DNA of 64,000 nt from Lantana camara (lineage: Eukaryota; Streptophyta; Magnoliopsida; Lamiales; Verbenaceae), in NCBI GenBank assembly GCA_037501455.1, contig CM074865.1, forward strand, positions 38,732,501 to 38,796,500, given 5' to 3'. The stretch's first letter is position 1; each line of letters begins with the position of its first letter. The notes beneath the pieces were generated by a model, which was not told where the DNA came from, ran no database searches, and saw nothing but the letters and a program-made list of their open reading frames with translations. Shown here piece by piece: positions 19,713 to 32,425 of the stretch. A program made the translations under genes and the position numbers.

Positions 19713-22048
19713 CAAGTTATCATAAAACATGTCATAATCATGGAATGAGATCACATAATATAATAATATTCTGATAAAAAAACAACTTTAACATTCAAAC
19801 AAGACTTGTAAAACAAGCGGTTATTAAATTATGAATCTTAGTAAACTTTTATATTATAAAATAAGTTCATAAATTTTAATAAGGAAATCTTATTTATTTT
19901 AATCATATAATATTTACACCTAAAAGGGTAATATGTTAGAAAAATCCGGTAAACTTTAATTTTACCCCGGTAAACCCTTATTTTCACCGTTTAAGTGAAT
20001 TTCTTTAATTAATTAGGTTTAATGAAATCTTTAACTAATTAAATATTTATTAATCACCATGATTCTAATTATAAGATTGGAAACGAAATTAGGGTTTAAC
20101 TTGACAATGTAGGTGACATTTTAGAAAATGTTTACAAGATTGCCAATTTCGGAAAATTCGGATAAAATCTTCCTTTAAAAAATTCCAAAACCTATTTTAT
20201 AATTATTTTTAAATAATTTTCGAAATTAATTTAATTTAAGTTGATCAAAAAGTCAAAATTACTATTGAACACATTTACTATTCAATTTCTTATGAATTAA
20301 ACACCTTATAACATAAAATCAGACTCACACACACACACACACACACTATTCATACGCCACACACACATACACACACACATGTCCAAGAACACTAAGAACA
20401 TGTTCTTAAGTCTATTTGAAGATTCAAAGAGGGTGTGTAACATGCTTAATTATATTCATATTTATACCATAGAATTTGAAGCATAATATAGCAAAATATA
20501 TAAATTCTCTATGAAAAATAATTCTAAATAAATTATTATAGGCATGAATTTAATCAAACAAGATCATAATCATTTAAATACATATTCACATTATATCATA
20601 TCATAATTCATGCATTTAATTAAATAAAATTTCATAATGTACACACATTGTATTTAAAACTAACAATTATGTACATATTTCATAAAATAAAATTCCTAAA
20701 GCATAATTTAATTAAATCTAAGCATGCTACTATTATTATTATACTAAAAACATAATATAAAGCATGAAATAATAAAAGAAAAACACACCTTGCTTAGAGA
20801 AAAGAGGGGTTGCCGTGAGTTAGGGGGAGAGAGGGAGTGATTTTGTGTGTTGATTTGTGAGTTAGAAATAATGCTTGTGATGAGTATTTATTGGTAGGAA
20901 TGAGGGGCTTTTGTGCAATTCCTAAGAGTTTAGGGGAGATGTGGATGCTTCATAACCTAAACAAATGCTCGGTAGGTATGTACGAAATGTGGTTGAACTA
21001 TAGTTTAAACAAATGCTTGGGAGCTATATAGGAAATGTAGTTGAATTAGATTCATTTATTCAAAACATTCTATTTTTAGAAAGTCTAGTGTTGTCATGGA
21101 TGATGTCATGTTGAATAAAAATAAATGTAATATGGTATAAAATTCATTCAAGAGTCGAGAGGTGAAAACTTGAAGTAGTAAATTAACGAAAGAACGAGTG
21201 AAAAATAAGCTTCGTTATGATTATAAATGTGGAATATTTAGAATTTTCGTTTATAAATTATGAACGTTAAAGATGATTAAAATCACGAGAAAATTATATA
21301 AACGAGGCTATGATGAAGTTTAAAGGTTGGAAAAATTATGATAGTTTAGAGAAAATTTCAAGAAACGTTTTTAGTAAAATTTCGAATATTGAATGAAAGC
21401 TAATTGTTTAAAATAAAATGAAAATTTTTAATAAGGAAAATATTTATAAAATATGCTATGGGTGGAATCGAGTTTTGTTAAATGTATGAAAATTCATAAA
21501 ATAATTCAAGGATCGTTTTGACTATAATATTGAATATCAAAAAGTGTACGGATAAAAAGTTGTTTACGGTAAGAATAGTAACTAGGGTTTTGAAGTGATT
21601 TTTGAGTGAGAATAGGAATTAGGGTTTGTGGATGATATCAAAATTCTCGAACTGATTCAAGGATTCATTTGACTATGATATTTGATAGGAAAAAGTGTTC
21701 CGAGAAATTCCTAATTGTATGGAATGAATAGTGATCAAGGGACCTAATGGTAATTTTGATCAACAATTTTTGTAAAGAGTTACGGGTCATGGAAAGCATA
21801 TGTAAGTGATAGAAAAATATAAGTTCCATGCCTCTAAGGTTCTACGAATGAGATAAGAGGATATCGTTTAGTGGATAAACAATGACATGGGGATAAAATC
21901 GTAACTCTGATGTTAAATTTCCGAAAATGATTTTAAAACAAGAGATGTGAGTTAAGGTATTCAAGAAATACAGATTTGCGTTTTTAGTATTCTATTGAGG
22001 GAATGGAGGCTTGAAAATGAATAGTAATATGGGGTTTTAGATGAGATC
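19713..22048 (-). mobile_element. Right (5') LTR of element B, middle part
   Basis: Homologous to 41550-43500 of the B-like solo LTR; both have CCGGTAAA...ACCG and AATTAGGTTTAATG/AATTAGGGTTTATG blocks and a CA-rich microsatellite. It is almost identical to 1-565 over 20625-21185. The LTR start was lost with the E insertion and deletion. It is interrupted at 22048 by the G array and finishes at 39636-39787. A (CA)n stretch lies at about 20326-20346. No gene is seen. Confidence 0.85.
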
Positions 22049-23019
22049 TGTAACGCCCCGGTTTCCGGATGAACAGGTAAGCACGCCACGTGTGAGTTTG
22101 AGTGTAGGTTTTATTTTATTTCTTTTAATTTCATAATATTCGTACGTGGCATTCATATTTTATAAAATTCATGAAATATTATTTATATTAATTCTTTGAA
22201 TTCATATCATTGAAAATATTATTTCATGACATGAAAAATATTTATTGCACAAAATCAATTACCGAGAGTATTTCAAATTACCAATTTGACCCTACTTGAA
22301 TATTTTAAAAACTTTAGGGACTTGATTGCATGATTCTTCAAGGGCATGATTGATCATTTCTCAAAACTTTATAGACCTTATTGCATAACTTCGGAACTTC
22401 AAGGATTAATTGGCAAATTGGCATAATTCACTCAAACCAAGGGGATGAATCACGTAAAACATCCCCAAGGTTCTTCCTTGTTCATATTTCATCAAATTTT
22501 CCCAACAACTCCATCCCTCTCACTCTCGGTTCCAAGAAGAATAGAAAAGGAAGAAGTTTTTCTAGTCAATCATCAAGATTTCAAGAAATCATCCAAGTTT
22601 TGGCAAATTGATCATCACTTCATCCACTTTCTTCATTTCTTAGCTTTCAAGGTTGGTTGGCATGATTTTTGATCATATTAGAGTTGGTTAGGGTTTGGAA
22701 TTTATTTGCTAGATGGATTGATTGGGCATGGAAGCATGATCATGTGATTATTTCATGAATTATTGCATGATTTCTAGCTTGGAATCTTGAAAGTTTGGCA
22801 AGAATGATCAAGTTTGATCATCACTTGAAATCATGAATTCTTGATGATATTTTATGGTTTTAAGTGTCTAAGTGTTATATTATCATTTATTGAATGTGTA
22901 TGCATCATATTTCCAGAAATTGTAGCTTTTGGGGATCAAACATGGAAATTGTTGGTTGTTTTTGTGCTTTCCCGAGAGCTTCCCCTGTTTCTGCTCTGTT
23001 TTTTTCAGTTGCAGGAACT

Positions 23020-23245
23020 GGGAACGACCGTTCCCAGCCCCAAGGCCTTGTGGGAACGGGCGTTCCCATCTCTTTTCAAAAATTAGGCGGCCGACCGCGG
23101 GAACGGCCGTTCCCATTTTGGCCTTGGAGCCGGAAGGGCCGTTCCCAGCATAGGCGCGCTTTTATATTAAAAACGTTGCCGCGTTTTTCTGGGCAATGGG
23201 AACGACCGTTCCCATTTTACAAAGGGAACCGGAACGGCCGTTCCC
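23020..23245. repeat. Palindrome cluster in G LTR 1
   Basis: Six GGGAACGNCCGTTCCC-type units at 23020-23035, 23052-23067, 23099-23114, 23131-23146 (degenerate), 23198-23213 and 23230-23245, separated by 16-51 bp of unique sequence. Arms match family A, but spacers do not align with those of A. Confidence 0.9.
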
Positions 23246-23534
23246 ACCTGTGTTGCAGAACAAAAGTTTCTGCATAAAATTACGAAAATGACCCCTCGAT
23301 CCAACGACTTCTTTGACCCCGAATTGCTATAATATGTGTTAATATGATGTGAAACGAAATGTTATCATACCACATTGCATTTTCATGGTCGTCTCAACAC
23401 GTTTTCGCCGTTCGTCATATTTTGGTCATTTTAGTTCATGTCTCACGAATGTACGTCGTATTTGCATAGGTCACGAGGGCGTGGACGGGGAGCAAGCTCC
23501 TTAGATCACTCCTTTATTATATTTTGCAAGAAAG

Positions 23535-24293
23535 GTGAGGTTTGGTTTTGGTAAAATGAACCCTACAACCCATATGTGTGAGTTTTCGGCCAAAACATAT
23601 TATACTTATAAACGTTTTCAAAGTGATGAATATTTCAAGCATGAAAGTAGTGATTGTCATGGTTTTCAAGCATGTTTGGCGAGTACATGATTGCACGTGG
23701 GCCCGAGGGTAATTCTTGAGCCAACCGGGAAAGCAAGGGCTGACGGGTAACTCCTGAATTATCCTCACATTGTTGGGATCACCCCCGAAGCCACTAGGAG
23801 ATTAGTGGTGGAAGGAGTTCCGTGTCTAGAGGGTCATGTCCTCTACACACACCATGTCGTGGATAGCCGAGCCTTGCAAACTCGCTATCACCCGGAGGAA
23901 GAAGGAGACTGGGGATTAATCCGGCATGTCGGGTTATCCTCGGGTTATTGCATGTTTTCCTGTATGAAATTGTCTATGTGAGCACTAAAATATATTGCAT
24001 GATCACTTATTTATCAAGCAAGCAAGCATGATCACGTATTGTTCACGATTGGGAGCTCGGTTGGAGATTGCCCTTGCTCGCCGGGGCCACATGTTCATGC
24101 CATTGATAAACATAGTTAATTAAACGTGTTAAATTGGATAGTTGTAATCTCGGGCAAAGGATGAGATTTCTTGAACTATATAATTATTGTTTCTAAAAGT
24201 CTTTACCCGAGGCTACACCTTGCATGCGACGTGTGTTAAATTTAATTATTGCCCCTCACTCAGTCTTCGGTAGACTGATGCTTCACTTTTCAG
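23535..24293 (+). other. Candidate leader intron in G LTR 1
   Basis: Donor AAAG|GTGAGG and acceptor CTTTTCAG|GTACAC, 759 bp. The splice-site hairpin TCAGTCT-TCGGT-AGACTGA (24260-24278) ends 15 bases before the acceptor. The same sites are in LTR 2 (30995-31753) and LTR 3 (38455-39213). Confidence 0.45.
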
Positions 24294-24718
24294 GTACACT
24301 TTGAGCGTGGTTGTGCTAGGCGGGAGTTGGTCGAGTCCTGCATATTCACGGGTCTAGTGTTAAACCTTTCATGTATATATTTTGTCGGATATCATGTTAT
24401 GTTCACGATTGATATATTTTGAATACTTAGTCATGTATATTATTGAGAGATAATAATGTATTGATAGTTAATTGGTACCTATATGTATCTATGTAATAAA
24501 TATGGTACCTATATATACGAATGACTTTATTGCTTCCGCTTTTCTATTCATGTTTGCTTTGGTGTTGTTGGGGAGAGTGTCCCGCCTAGAGCGTCGTTTT
24601 TATTGTTACCCGTTCGCTGTGGTCTTGGTTTATATATGAACTGCCCATTTCATACGTGGATCGAGGCTATAGTGCGGGGGATGTGGCGCCTTGGGGTCTA
24701 GGGTGCTACATCTACAGG

Positions 24719-24730
24719 TGGTATCAGAGC
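24719..24730 (+). promoter_or_regulatory. Primer-binding site, first G unit
   Basis: TGGTATCAGAGC, 8 bases after the LTR end; complement of plant initiator Met-tRNA. Confidence 0.95.
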
Positions 24731-24965
24731 CCGGTTGCAAAACCGAGGTTCTTGAGTCGTGTCAAGTCAGTCTAGGTCGCACGGCATAGGATTATGTGGT
24801 ATTTGGGAGTCTGCATTGGGTTGATTTACTTGATTTACTCCTTTACTCGCGTTAATTGCACTACTTGATCTTCCTTGAATATGTGTTACTTGATATTATT
24901 GACATTCTATGCACACATTCGCATTTATTGATCAAGCCATGCATGTTTAGTGATTGAATTTCAGG

Positions 24966-25778
24966 ATGGAGCCCGACAGACATTATAGTGATCGATCCTC
25001 GAGGCACAGGCATCATCATCGCCGACATCATCGCCGCGAGAGATCACCACCTCCTCCACCTGCTCAAGCACAGCCCCAGGATTTTATGAATGCAGTAGTG
25101 GGGCTAATTGATCAGAGGTTACAGGACAGGGTTCCTCCACCGCCTCCAGCACCAGTAGCACCTCCGGAGAACCCCATTTCTACTATCTTGCGAGAGTTTC
25201 AGAATCAGCATCCCCCGAAGTTCTATAAGGGAGACGACATACAGGCAGAGATGTGGTTGAAAGAAATTGAAAGAGTTTGGCAGCTCATTCCTTGCGACAG
25301 TCAGGAGAAGGTTCCTTGTACACTTACTCTTATTCAGGGCGAGGCCTACTCCTGGTGGGAGAGCACAGAGATTGTTTTGGAGGCAGCTGGGACCGAGATT
25401 ACCTGGGAGGTATTCGTACGGGAGTTCAGAAACAAGTATATTCCTCCAGCTTCCCGTACCCGCAGGTTGAGAGAGTTTACTGAGCTAAAGCAGGGAGGCA
25501 GGTCTGTGGGCCAGTACATCGCCGAGTTCGAGAGGCTTTCTCGCTATGCACCCAACATAGCGAATGATGACTTTCACAAGGCGATGCAGTTTGTTCAGGG
25601 GTTGAGACCGGACATTCAGGATGCACTGAAAGCGGATAATACAAGCACCTGGGCAAAAGCTACAACCAAAGCCCTAAAGGTTGAGGATTCTGACATGGCG
25701 AGAAAGCTACTCAGCGGACTGGACAGGCTTCGGGCTCGAGAGCAGGCCAGGGATCGAGCTCGGGAAAGAGGCCGATGA
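24966..25778 (+). CDS. gag: Gag (capsid) protein, first G unit
   Basis: About 270 residues from the first real ATG (24966); the open frame extends 12 bases further up but only to a TTG. The N-terminus is His/Arg-rich (about residues 12-25), followed by Pro-rich stretches, then a Ty3/gypsy Gag capsid region with [27 protein letters not shown] and [11 protein letters not shown]. The C-terminus is an Arg/Ala/Glu-rich helix. There is no zinc knuckle in this ORF; it lies in the next one. The stop TGA overlaps the ATG of pol (ATGA at 25775-25778). TTTCAG|G directly precedes the ATG, so a spliced leader could end there. It forms the particle in which reverse transcription occurs. Against unit 2 I see four amino-acid differences. 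Confidence 0.92.
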   Translation: MEPDRHYSDRSSRHRHHHRRHHRRERSPPPPPAQAQPQDFMNAVVGLIDQRLQDRVPPPPPAPVAPPENPISTILREFQNQHPPKFYKGDDIQAEMWLKEIERVWQLIPCDSQEKVPCTLTLIQGEAYSWWESTEIVLEAAGTEITWEVFVREFRNKYIPPASRTRRLREFTELKQGGRSVGQYIAEFERLSRYAPNIANDDFHKAMQFVQGLRPDIQDALKADNTSTWAKATTKALKVEDSDMARKLLSGLDRLRAREQARDRARERGR

Positions 25779-28700
25779 TATATTCTGCACCTCCAGCGCA
25801 GAGGGACTCCGGGAAGAAGCCTAAGTTTACAGGACCATCACAGAAAGGTCCAAGAGCTCCAGCACCACCCCAGCCACCTCAGAAACCGGGATGTAGATGG
25901 TGTGGACATCCTACGCACACCTATGATAACTGCAGACGCCGGTTAGGTCTATGTTTGATTTGCGGGAGCAACGAGCACCTGGTTGATGGTTGTCCGGATC
26001 GTCAGGATCCACCACCTGCAGGACCGAGGCCACTGGTGAGAGCTCGGGCTTATGCACTCGCGGGAGAGGAGCAGGAGGCTGATATTGATCCCGCTGCAGT
26101 AGTTGAAGGTATTATTTGCATCCATGGCACGAACATCCATACATTATTTGATCCAGGAGCTACACACTCCTTTCTTGCGCATTCTATTGCTATTACCTTG
26201 TCTTTGCCTGCTATGTGTACTTCTGTGCGCTATATAGTTAGTACTCCTTTCGGTAGTAGGCGAGAGACGGATCAGGTTTACAAGGATGTTCCCGTGGTGA
26301 TTGAAGGCCGGGAGTTTCTGACAGATTTTATTGTTATGCCGATGGAGAGATACGGAGCTATATTGGGGATGGAATGGTTATACAGGCATTGTGCTATCGT
26401 AGATTGCCGGGCTAAGAAGATTCAGTTGGGTTCAGAGGTTGTTACGGGTTGTACTTCAAAGACTGTACCCCTACTTTCATTCTCGGAGGCTCAGAGATTA
26501 GTCAGAGACGGGGCTACAGGGTTCATTGCCTATATTTTGAACAAACCGAAAGATCAGGTGAAGTTAGAGGACACGGAAGTGGTAAAGGAATTTTCCGAGG
26601 TATTCCCAGAAAAGTTGGATTCCTTACCCCCTGAACGAGAGATTGAATTTGTGATCGATCTTTTCCCGAATGCCGAGCCGTATTCGAAGACTCCCTATCG
26701 GATGGCTCCAGCTGAGTTGAAGGAATTAAAAGTTCAGCTTAAGGCTTTGTTGGAAGTTGGGTATATTCGGCCGAGTTCTTCGCCGTGGGGAGCACCGGTA
26801 TTATTTGTAAAGAAAAAGGACGGGACTTTAAGAATGTGCATCGATTACAGGGAGTTGAACAGGATGACTATCAAGAACAAGTATCCCCTCCCACACATCG
26901 AGGAGTTATTCGATATACTCCAGGGCTCTAAGGTGTATTCGAAACTGGATTTAAGACAGGGATACTATCAGCTGCGAATCCGAGCAGAGGATATTCCTAA
27001 GACAGGATTCAATACTCGGTACGGGCACTACGAGTTCGTGGCTATGCCATTTGGGTTAACTAATGCCCCTGCAGCTTTTATGGATATGATGCACCGGATA
27101 TTCAGGCCTTTCCTTGACAAGTTCGTGGTGATATTTATCGATGATATTCTGGTTTTCTCAAAGTCAGCCGAGGAGCACGCGAGACATCTCAGGCTCGTTC
27201 TTCAGACACTAAAAGAGCATCAGTTATTTGCTAAGTTCAGTAAATGTGAATTTTGGATAGATCGGGTTTCATTCTTGGGGCATGTGATTTCAGGGAAAGG
27301 GTTGGAAGTCGATCCCTCGAAAATTGAGGCCGTGCTTAAGTGGGAGAAACCAAAGAACGCCTCGGAAATTAGAAGCTTCTTGGGATTGGCCGGTTATTAC
27401 AGAAGGTTTGTTCAGGATTTCTCCAAGATTGCGGCACCGTTAACCCGGTTGACTAAGAAAGATGTTAAGTTTGTCTGGGACGAGAAGTGTGATCAAAGCT
27501 TTAATTTTCTGAAGGAAAAGTTAGTCTCAGCTCCGGTGTTAACCTTACCCGAAAGTTCAGAAGAGTATGCAGTGTATACAGATGCTTCTAAAGAAGGCTT
27601 AGGTTGTGTTTTGACTCAGAAAGGAAAAGTGATCGCCTATGCTTCTCGGAAGTTAAAGGAATATGAAAGGAATTATCCGACACACGACCTAGAGCTTGCA
27701 GCCGTGATCTTTGCGCTTGGGAAATGGAGACATTATCTTTACGGGACTTCCTTTGAGATTTTTACCGACCACAAGAGCCTCCAGTATTTATTCACACAGA
27801 AGGATTTGAATATGAGGCAACGGCGTTGGATGGAAAAGTTGGAAGATTATGATTGTACAATTAAGTACCATCCCGGGAAAGCCAATGTGGTCGCCGATGC
27901 ACTTAGCAGGAAGGCGAGTGTATCAAGTTTGGAAATAAAGGAAAGTGAGGAAGTTGCCCCGATTGTGTTAAAGGCTCGGGTTTCTAATATCACAGTTCAG
28001 CCGGAATTGAAGTATCAGTTATTCGAGGCTCAGAATAGGGATCCGGAAGTACAGAAGCTTGCAAGTAAAGCTAAGGATGACCCGGAGAGTCCGTTTGGGT
28101 TTGATGAGACCGGGTTGCTTTGGTTTAAAAACAGAGTAGTCGTACCTGAAGAATTGAGACGGGTCCTACTCGAAGAAGCTCACAAGTCAGCCTACTCGAT
28201 CCACCCAGGAGGAAATAAAATGTATAAGGACTTGAAACAGTACTATTGGTGGAACGGGATGAAGAGAGACGTGGCAGAGTATGTGAAACATTGCTTGACT
28301 TGTCAGAAAGTGAAAGCTGAGCACCAAAAACCCGCGGGACTTCTACAGCCGTTACCTATTCCCGAGTGGAAGTGGGAACAAGTAACGATGGACTTTGTTT
28401 CTGGATTACCAAAGGTTAAAGGCGGGTTTGATGGAATTTGGGTGATCGTGGATAGATTCACAAAGTCTGCTCACTTTCTACCGGTCCGGATGTCCTATAA
28501 GATCCCGAAGTTGGCCGAAATCTATAACAGAGAGATTATTCGACTTCATGGTATTCCGGTGAGCATAGTTTCAGACCGAGACCCGAGGTTTACTTCTAAG
28601 TTGTGGCAGGAATTACAGGCTGTCTTGGGGACGAAACTTAAGTTCAGCACAGCTTTCCACCCGCAAACGGACGGTCAGACGGAAAGGTTAATCAGGTATT

Positions 28701-29470
28701 TGGAAGATCTTCTTCGGGCTTGCGCGATGGATTTTCAGAACTCTTGGGCAGAACAGCTTCCCTTGATCGAATTTGCTTATAATAACAGCTTTCAGGCTTC
28801 GGTCGGGATGGCTCCTTACGAGTTACTTTATGGAAGAAAGTGCCGATCTCCGTTGTTCTTCGACTTGGAAGAATGGAAGTGGTCAAAACAGGAAGGGGTA
28901 AAGAAAGGTGAAAGATTCGAAAGGCCTTCTAGAGTCGTTCAGGCTATGATTGAAAAGGTTCAAATGATTCAACAACAGATGAAAGCCGCGCAGGATAGAC
29001 AGAAGAGCTATGCTGATAAGCGCCGAAGGGATCTAGAATTCGAAGTGGGTGACCGGGTATTCTTGAAGGTGTCGCCAAGGAAAGGTTTCACCCGGATCGG
29101 GAAAGGAGGAAAACTTAATCCTCGCTATTTAGGTCCGTTTGAGATTCTTGAAAGAATAGGCGAGGTAGCCTATCGACTGGACCTACCACCGAGTCTCACA
29201 GGGATTCACAACGTGTTTCACGTATCGCAGCTAAGGAAATACTACCCCGACGAGACTACGATTCTCCCCATGGAAGAAGTTGAGCTGGAACCGAATTTGA
29301 CATTTATTCAGAGGCCGGTTAAAATCATGGATCGGAAATTTCAAGAATTGAGAAACCGGAGAATTCCCATGGTTAAAGTGTTGTGGAGAAGTGACAAAAT
29401 CGAGGAAGCCACTTGGGAAACCGAAGATAAGATGAAACGGTTCCACCCGGAGTTGTTCGAGCAAGACTAG
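25775..29470 (+). CDS. pol: Pol polyprotein with zinc knuckles, PR, RT, RNase H, integrase and chromodomain, first G unit
   Basis: 1231 residues starting at an ATG that overlaps the gag stop, in the -1 frame. Domains in order: two CCHC zinc knuckles (C40-C53 and C60-C73; normally at the end of Gag), aspartic protease (DPGATHSF, D126), RT (LDLRQGYYQ around D392; FIDD with D456-D457), RNase H (YTDASKEG D603, E640, D665, D708), integrase zinc domain (H803, H810, C840, C843) and DD35E core (D873, D934, E970), GPF motif (1120-1122) and a C-terminal chromodomain (about 1180-1230). All catalytic residues are present, so the product could be active. The FVAMPFG motif has Ala where unit 2 and the D element have Val. 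The stop codon is followed at once by the polypurine-adjacent hairpin. The chromodomain type indicates the Tekay/Del branch; it is thought to direct integration to marked chromatin. Confidence 0.95.
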   Translation: MIYSAPPAQRDSGKKPKFTGPSQKGPRAPAPPQPPQKPGCRWCGHPTHTYDNCRRRLGLCLICGSNEHLVDGCPDRQDPPPAGPRPLVRARAYALAGEEQEADIDPAAVVEGIICIHGTNIHTLFDPGATHSFLAHSIAITLSLPAMCTSVRYIVSTPFGSRRETDQVYKDVPVVIEGREFLTDFIVMPMERYGAILGMEWLYRHCAIVDCRAKKIQLGSEVVTGCTSKTVPLLSFSEAQRLVRDGATGFIAYILNKPKDQVKLEDTEVVKEFSEVFPEKLDSLPPEREIEFVIDLFPNAEPYSKTPYRMAPAELKELKVQLKALLEVGYIRPSSSPWGAPVLFVKKKDGTLRMCIDYRELNRMTIKNKYPLPHIEELFDILQGSKVYSKLDLRQGYYQLRIRAEDIPKTGFNTRYGHYEFVAMPFGLTNAPAAFMDMMHRIFRPFLDKFVVIFIDDILVFSKSAEEHARHLRLVLQTLKEHQLFAKFSKCEFWIDRVSFLGHVISGKGLEVDPSKIEAVLKWEKPKNASEIRSFLGLAGYYRRFVQDFSKIAAPLTRLTKKDVKFVWDEKCDQSFNFLKEKLVSAPVLTLPESSEEYAVYTDASKEGLGCVLTQKGKVIAYASRKLKEYERNYPTHDLELAAVIFALGKWRHYLYGTSFEIFTDHKSLQYLFTQKDLNMRQRRWMEKLEDYDCTIKYHPGKANVVADALSRKASVSSLEIKESEEVAPIVLKARVSNITVQPELKYQLFEAQNRDPEVQKLASKAKDDPESPFGFDETGLLWFKNRVVVPEELRRVLLEEAHKSAYSIHPGGNKMYKDLKQYYWWNGMKRDVAEYVKHCLTCQKVKAEHQKPAGLLQPLPIPEWKWEQVTMDFVSGLPKVKGGFDGIWVIVDRFTKSAHFLPVRMSYKIPKLAEIYNREIIRLHGIPVSIVSDRDPRFTSKLWQELQAVLGTKLKFSTAFHPQTDGQTERLIRYLEDLLRACAMDFQNSWAEQLPLIEFAYNNSFQASVGMAPYELLYGRKCRSPLFFDLEEWKWSKQEGVKKGERFERPSRVVQAMIEKVQMIQQQMKAAQDRQKSYADKRRRDLEFEVGDRVFLKVSPRKGFTRIGKGGKLNPRYLGPFEILERIGEVAYRLDLPPSLTGIHNVFHVSQLRKYYPDETTILPMEEVELEPNLTFIQRPVKIMDRKFQELRNRRIPMVKVLWRSDKIEEATWETEDKMKRFHPELFEQD

Positions 29471-29507
29471 AGAATCTGGGGACCAGATTCTTCTAAGGGG
29501 GGGAGAG
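29471..29507 (+). promoter_or_regulatory. Hairpin and polypurine tract, first G unit
   Basis: AGAATCTGG-GGA-CCAGATTCT, a perfect 9-bp stem (29471-29491), begins at the base after the pol stop. The polypurine tract follows (29495-29507), one base before LTR 2. Confidence 0.82.
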
Positions 29508-30479
29508 TTGTAACGCCCCGGTTTCCGGATGAACAGGTAAGCACGCCACGTGTGAGTTTGAGTGTAGGTTTTATTTTATTTCTTTTAATTTCATAATATT
29601 CGTACGTGGCATTCATATTTTATAAAATTCATGAAATATTATTTATATTAATTCTTTGAATTCATATCATTGAAAATATTATTTCATGACATGAAAAATA
29701 TTTATTGCACAAAATCAATTACCGAGAGTATTTCAAATTACCAATTTGACCCTACTTGAATATTTTAAAAACTTTAGGGACTTGATTGCATGATTCTTCA
29801 AGGGCATGATTGATCATTTCTCAAAACTTTATAGACCTTATTGCATAACTTCGGAACTTCAAGGATTAATTGGCAAATTGGCATAATTCACTCAAACCAA
29901 GGGGATGAATCACGTAAAACATCCCCAAGGTTCTTCCTTGTTCATATTTCATCAAATTTTCCCAACAACTCCATCCCTCTCACTCTCGGTTCCAAGAAGA
30001 ATAGAAAAGGAAGAAGTTTTTCTAGTCAATCATCAAGATTTCAAGAAATCATCCAAGTTTTGGCAAATTGATCATCACTTCATCCACTTTCTTCATTTCT
30101 TAGCTTTCAAGGTTGGTTGGCATGATTTTTGATCATATTAGAGTTGGTTAGGGTTTGGAATTTATTTGCTAGATGGATTGATTGGGCATGGAAGCATGAT
30201 CATGTGATTATTTCATGAATTATTACATGATTTCTAGCTTGGAATCTTGAAAGTTTGGCAAGAATGATCAAGTTTGATCATCACTTGAAATCATGAATTC
30301 TTGATGATATTTTATGGTTTTAAGTGTCTAAGTGTTATATTATCATTTATTGAATGTGTATGTATCATATTTCCAGAAATTGTAGCTTTTGGGGATCAAA
30401 CATGGAAATTGTTGGTTGTTTTTGTGCTTTCCCGAGAGCTTCCCCTGTTTCTGCTCTGTTTTTTTCAGTTGCAGGAACT

Positions 30480-30705
30480 GGGAACGACCTTTCCCAGCCC
30501 CAAGGCCTTGTGGGAACGGGCGTTCCCATCTCTTTTCAAAAATTAGGCGGCCGACCGCGGGAACGGCCGTTCCCATTTTGGCCTTGGAGCCGGAAGGGCC
30601 GTTCCCAGCATAGGCGCGCTTTTATATTAAAAACGTTGCCGCGTTTTTCTGGGCAATGGGAACGACCGTTCCCATTTTACAAAGGGAACCGGAACGGCCG
30701 TTCCC
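30480..30705. repeat. Palindrome cluster in G LTR 2
   Basis: Same six-unit layout as 23020-23245; unit 1 has lost symmetry by one substitution. Confidence 0.9.
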
Positions 30706-30994
30706 ACCTGTGTTGCAGAACAAAAGTTTCTGCATAAAATTACGAAAATGACCCCTCGATCCAACGACTTCTTTGACCCCGAATTGCTATAATATGTGTT
30801 AATATGATGTGAAACGAAATGTTATCATACCACATTGCATTTTCATGGTCGTCTCGACATGTTTTCGCCGTTCGTCATATTTTGGTCATTTTAGTTCATG
30901 TCTCACGAATGTACGTCGTATTTGCACAGGTCACGAGGGCGTGGACGGGGAGCAAGCTCCTTAGATCACTCCTTTATTATATTTTGCAAGAAAG

Positions 30995-31753
30995 GTGAGG
31001 TTTGGTTTTGGTAAAATGAACCCTACAACCCCTATGTGTGAGTTTTCGGTCAAAACATATTATACTTATAAACGTTTTCAAAGTGATGAATATTTCAAGC
31101 ATGAAAGTAGTGATTGTCATGGTTTTCAAGCATGTTTGGCGAGTACATGATTGCACGTGGGCCCGAGGGTAATTCTTGAGCCAACCGGGAAAGCAAGGGC
31201 TGACGGGTAACTCCTGAATTATCCTCACATTGTTGGGATCACCCCCGAAGCCACTAGGAGATTAGTGGTGGAAGGAGTTCCGTGTCTAGAGGGTCATGTC
31301 CTCTACACACACCATGTCGTGGATAGCCGAGCCTTGCAAACTCGCTATCACCCGGAGGAAGAAGGAGACTGGGGATTAATCCGGCATGTCGGGTTATCCT
31401 CGGGTTATTGCATGTTTTCCTGTATGAAATTGTCTATGTGAGCACTAAAATATATTGCATGATCACTTATTTATCAAGCAAGCAAGCATGATCACGTATT
31501 GTTCACGATTGGGAGCTCGGTTGGAGATTGCCCTTGCTCGCCGGGGCCACATGTTCATGCCATTGATAAACATAGTTAATTAAACGTGTTAAATTGGATA
31601 GTTGTAATCTCGGGCAAAGGATGAGATTTCTTGAACTATATAATTATTGTTTCTAAAAGTCTTTACCCGAGGCTACACCTTGCATGCGACGTGTGTTAAA
31701 TTTAATTATTGCCCCTCACTCAGTCTTCGGTAGACTAATGCTTCACTTTTCAG
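30995..31753 (+). other. Candidate leader intron in G LTR 2
   Basis: Same donor and acceptor as in LTR 1, 759 bp. Confidence 0.42.
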
Positions 31754-32178
31754 GTACACTTTGAGCGTGGTTGTGCTAGGCGGGAGTTGGTCGAGTCCTG
31801 CATATTCACGGGTCTAGTGTTAAACCTTTCATGTATATATTTTGTCGGATATCATGTTATGTTCACGATTGATATATTTTGAATACTTAGTCATGTATAT
31901 TATTGAGAGATAATAATGTATTGATAGTTAATTGGTACCTATATGTATCTATGTAATAAATATGGTACCTATATATACGAATGACTTTATTGCTTCCGCT
32001 TTTCTATTCATGTTTGCTTTGGTGTTGTTGGGGAGAGTGTCCCGCCTAGAGCGTCGTTTTTATTGTTACCCGTTCGCTGTGGTCTTGGTTTATGTATGAA
32101 CTGCCCATTTCATACGTGGATCGAGGCTATAGTGCGGGGGATGTGGCGCCTTGGGGTCTAGGGTGCTACATCTACAGG

Positions 32179-32190
32179 TGGTATCAGAGC
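32179..32190 (+). promoter_or_regulatory. Primer-binding site, second G unit
   Basis: TGGTATCAGAGC, identical in position to the first unit. Confidence 0.95.
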
Positions 32191-32425
32191 CCGGTTGCAA
32201 AACCGAGGTTCTTGAGTCGTGTCAAGTCAGTCTAGGTCGCACGGCATAGGATTATGTGGTATTTGGGAGTCTGCATTGGGCTGATTTACTTGATTTACTC
32301 CTTTACTCGCGTTAATTGCACTACTTGATCTTCCTTGAATATGTGTTACTTGATATTATTGACATTCTATGCACACATTCGCATTTATTGATCAAGCCAC
32401 GCATGTTTAGTGATTGAATTTCAGG

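Larger units (their letters stand above)
22049..24710 (+). repeat. G array LTR 1
   Basis: TGTAACGCCCC start, GGGTGCTACA end. Contains a palindrome cluster (23020-23245), TGCAGAA hairpin (23254-23274), candidate intron (23535-24293), splice-site hairpin (24260-24278) and the terminal CCGTTCGCT block (~24569). The short ORFs here are artefacts of the palindrome-rich sequence and are repeated in all three LTRs. Confidence 0.95.
29509..32170 (+). repeat. G array LTR 2 (shared middle LTR)
   Basis: Serves as 3' LTR of unit 1 and 5' LTR of unit 2. Six private substitutions against LTR 1 and LTR 3. One is inside a palindrome (GACCTTTCCC in the first unit) and one breaks a pair in the splice-site hairpin (31720-31738, A at 31737). 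Confidence 0.95.

Noticed and set aside
24954..24965. Gag start at 24954 (and 32414)
   Set aside because: The codon there is TTG, not ATG; the first ATG in frame is 24966 (32426).
25762..25768. GGGAAAG as a -1 frameshift site between gag and pol of G
   Set aside because: It is not in the phase needed for slippage in the gag frame, and pol has its own ATG at the overlap.
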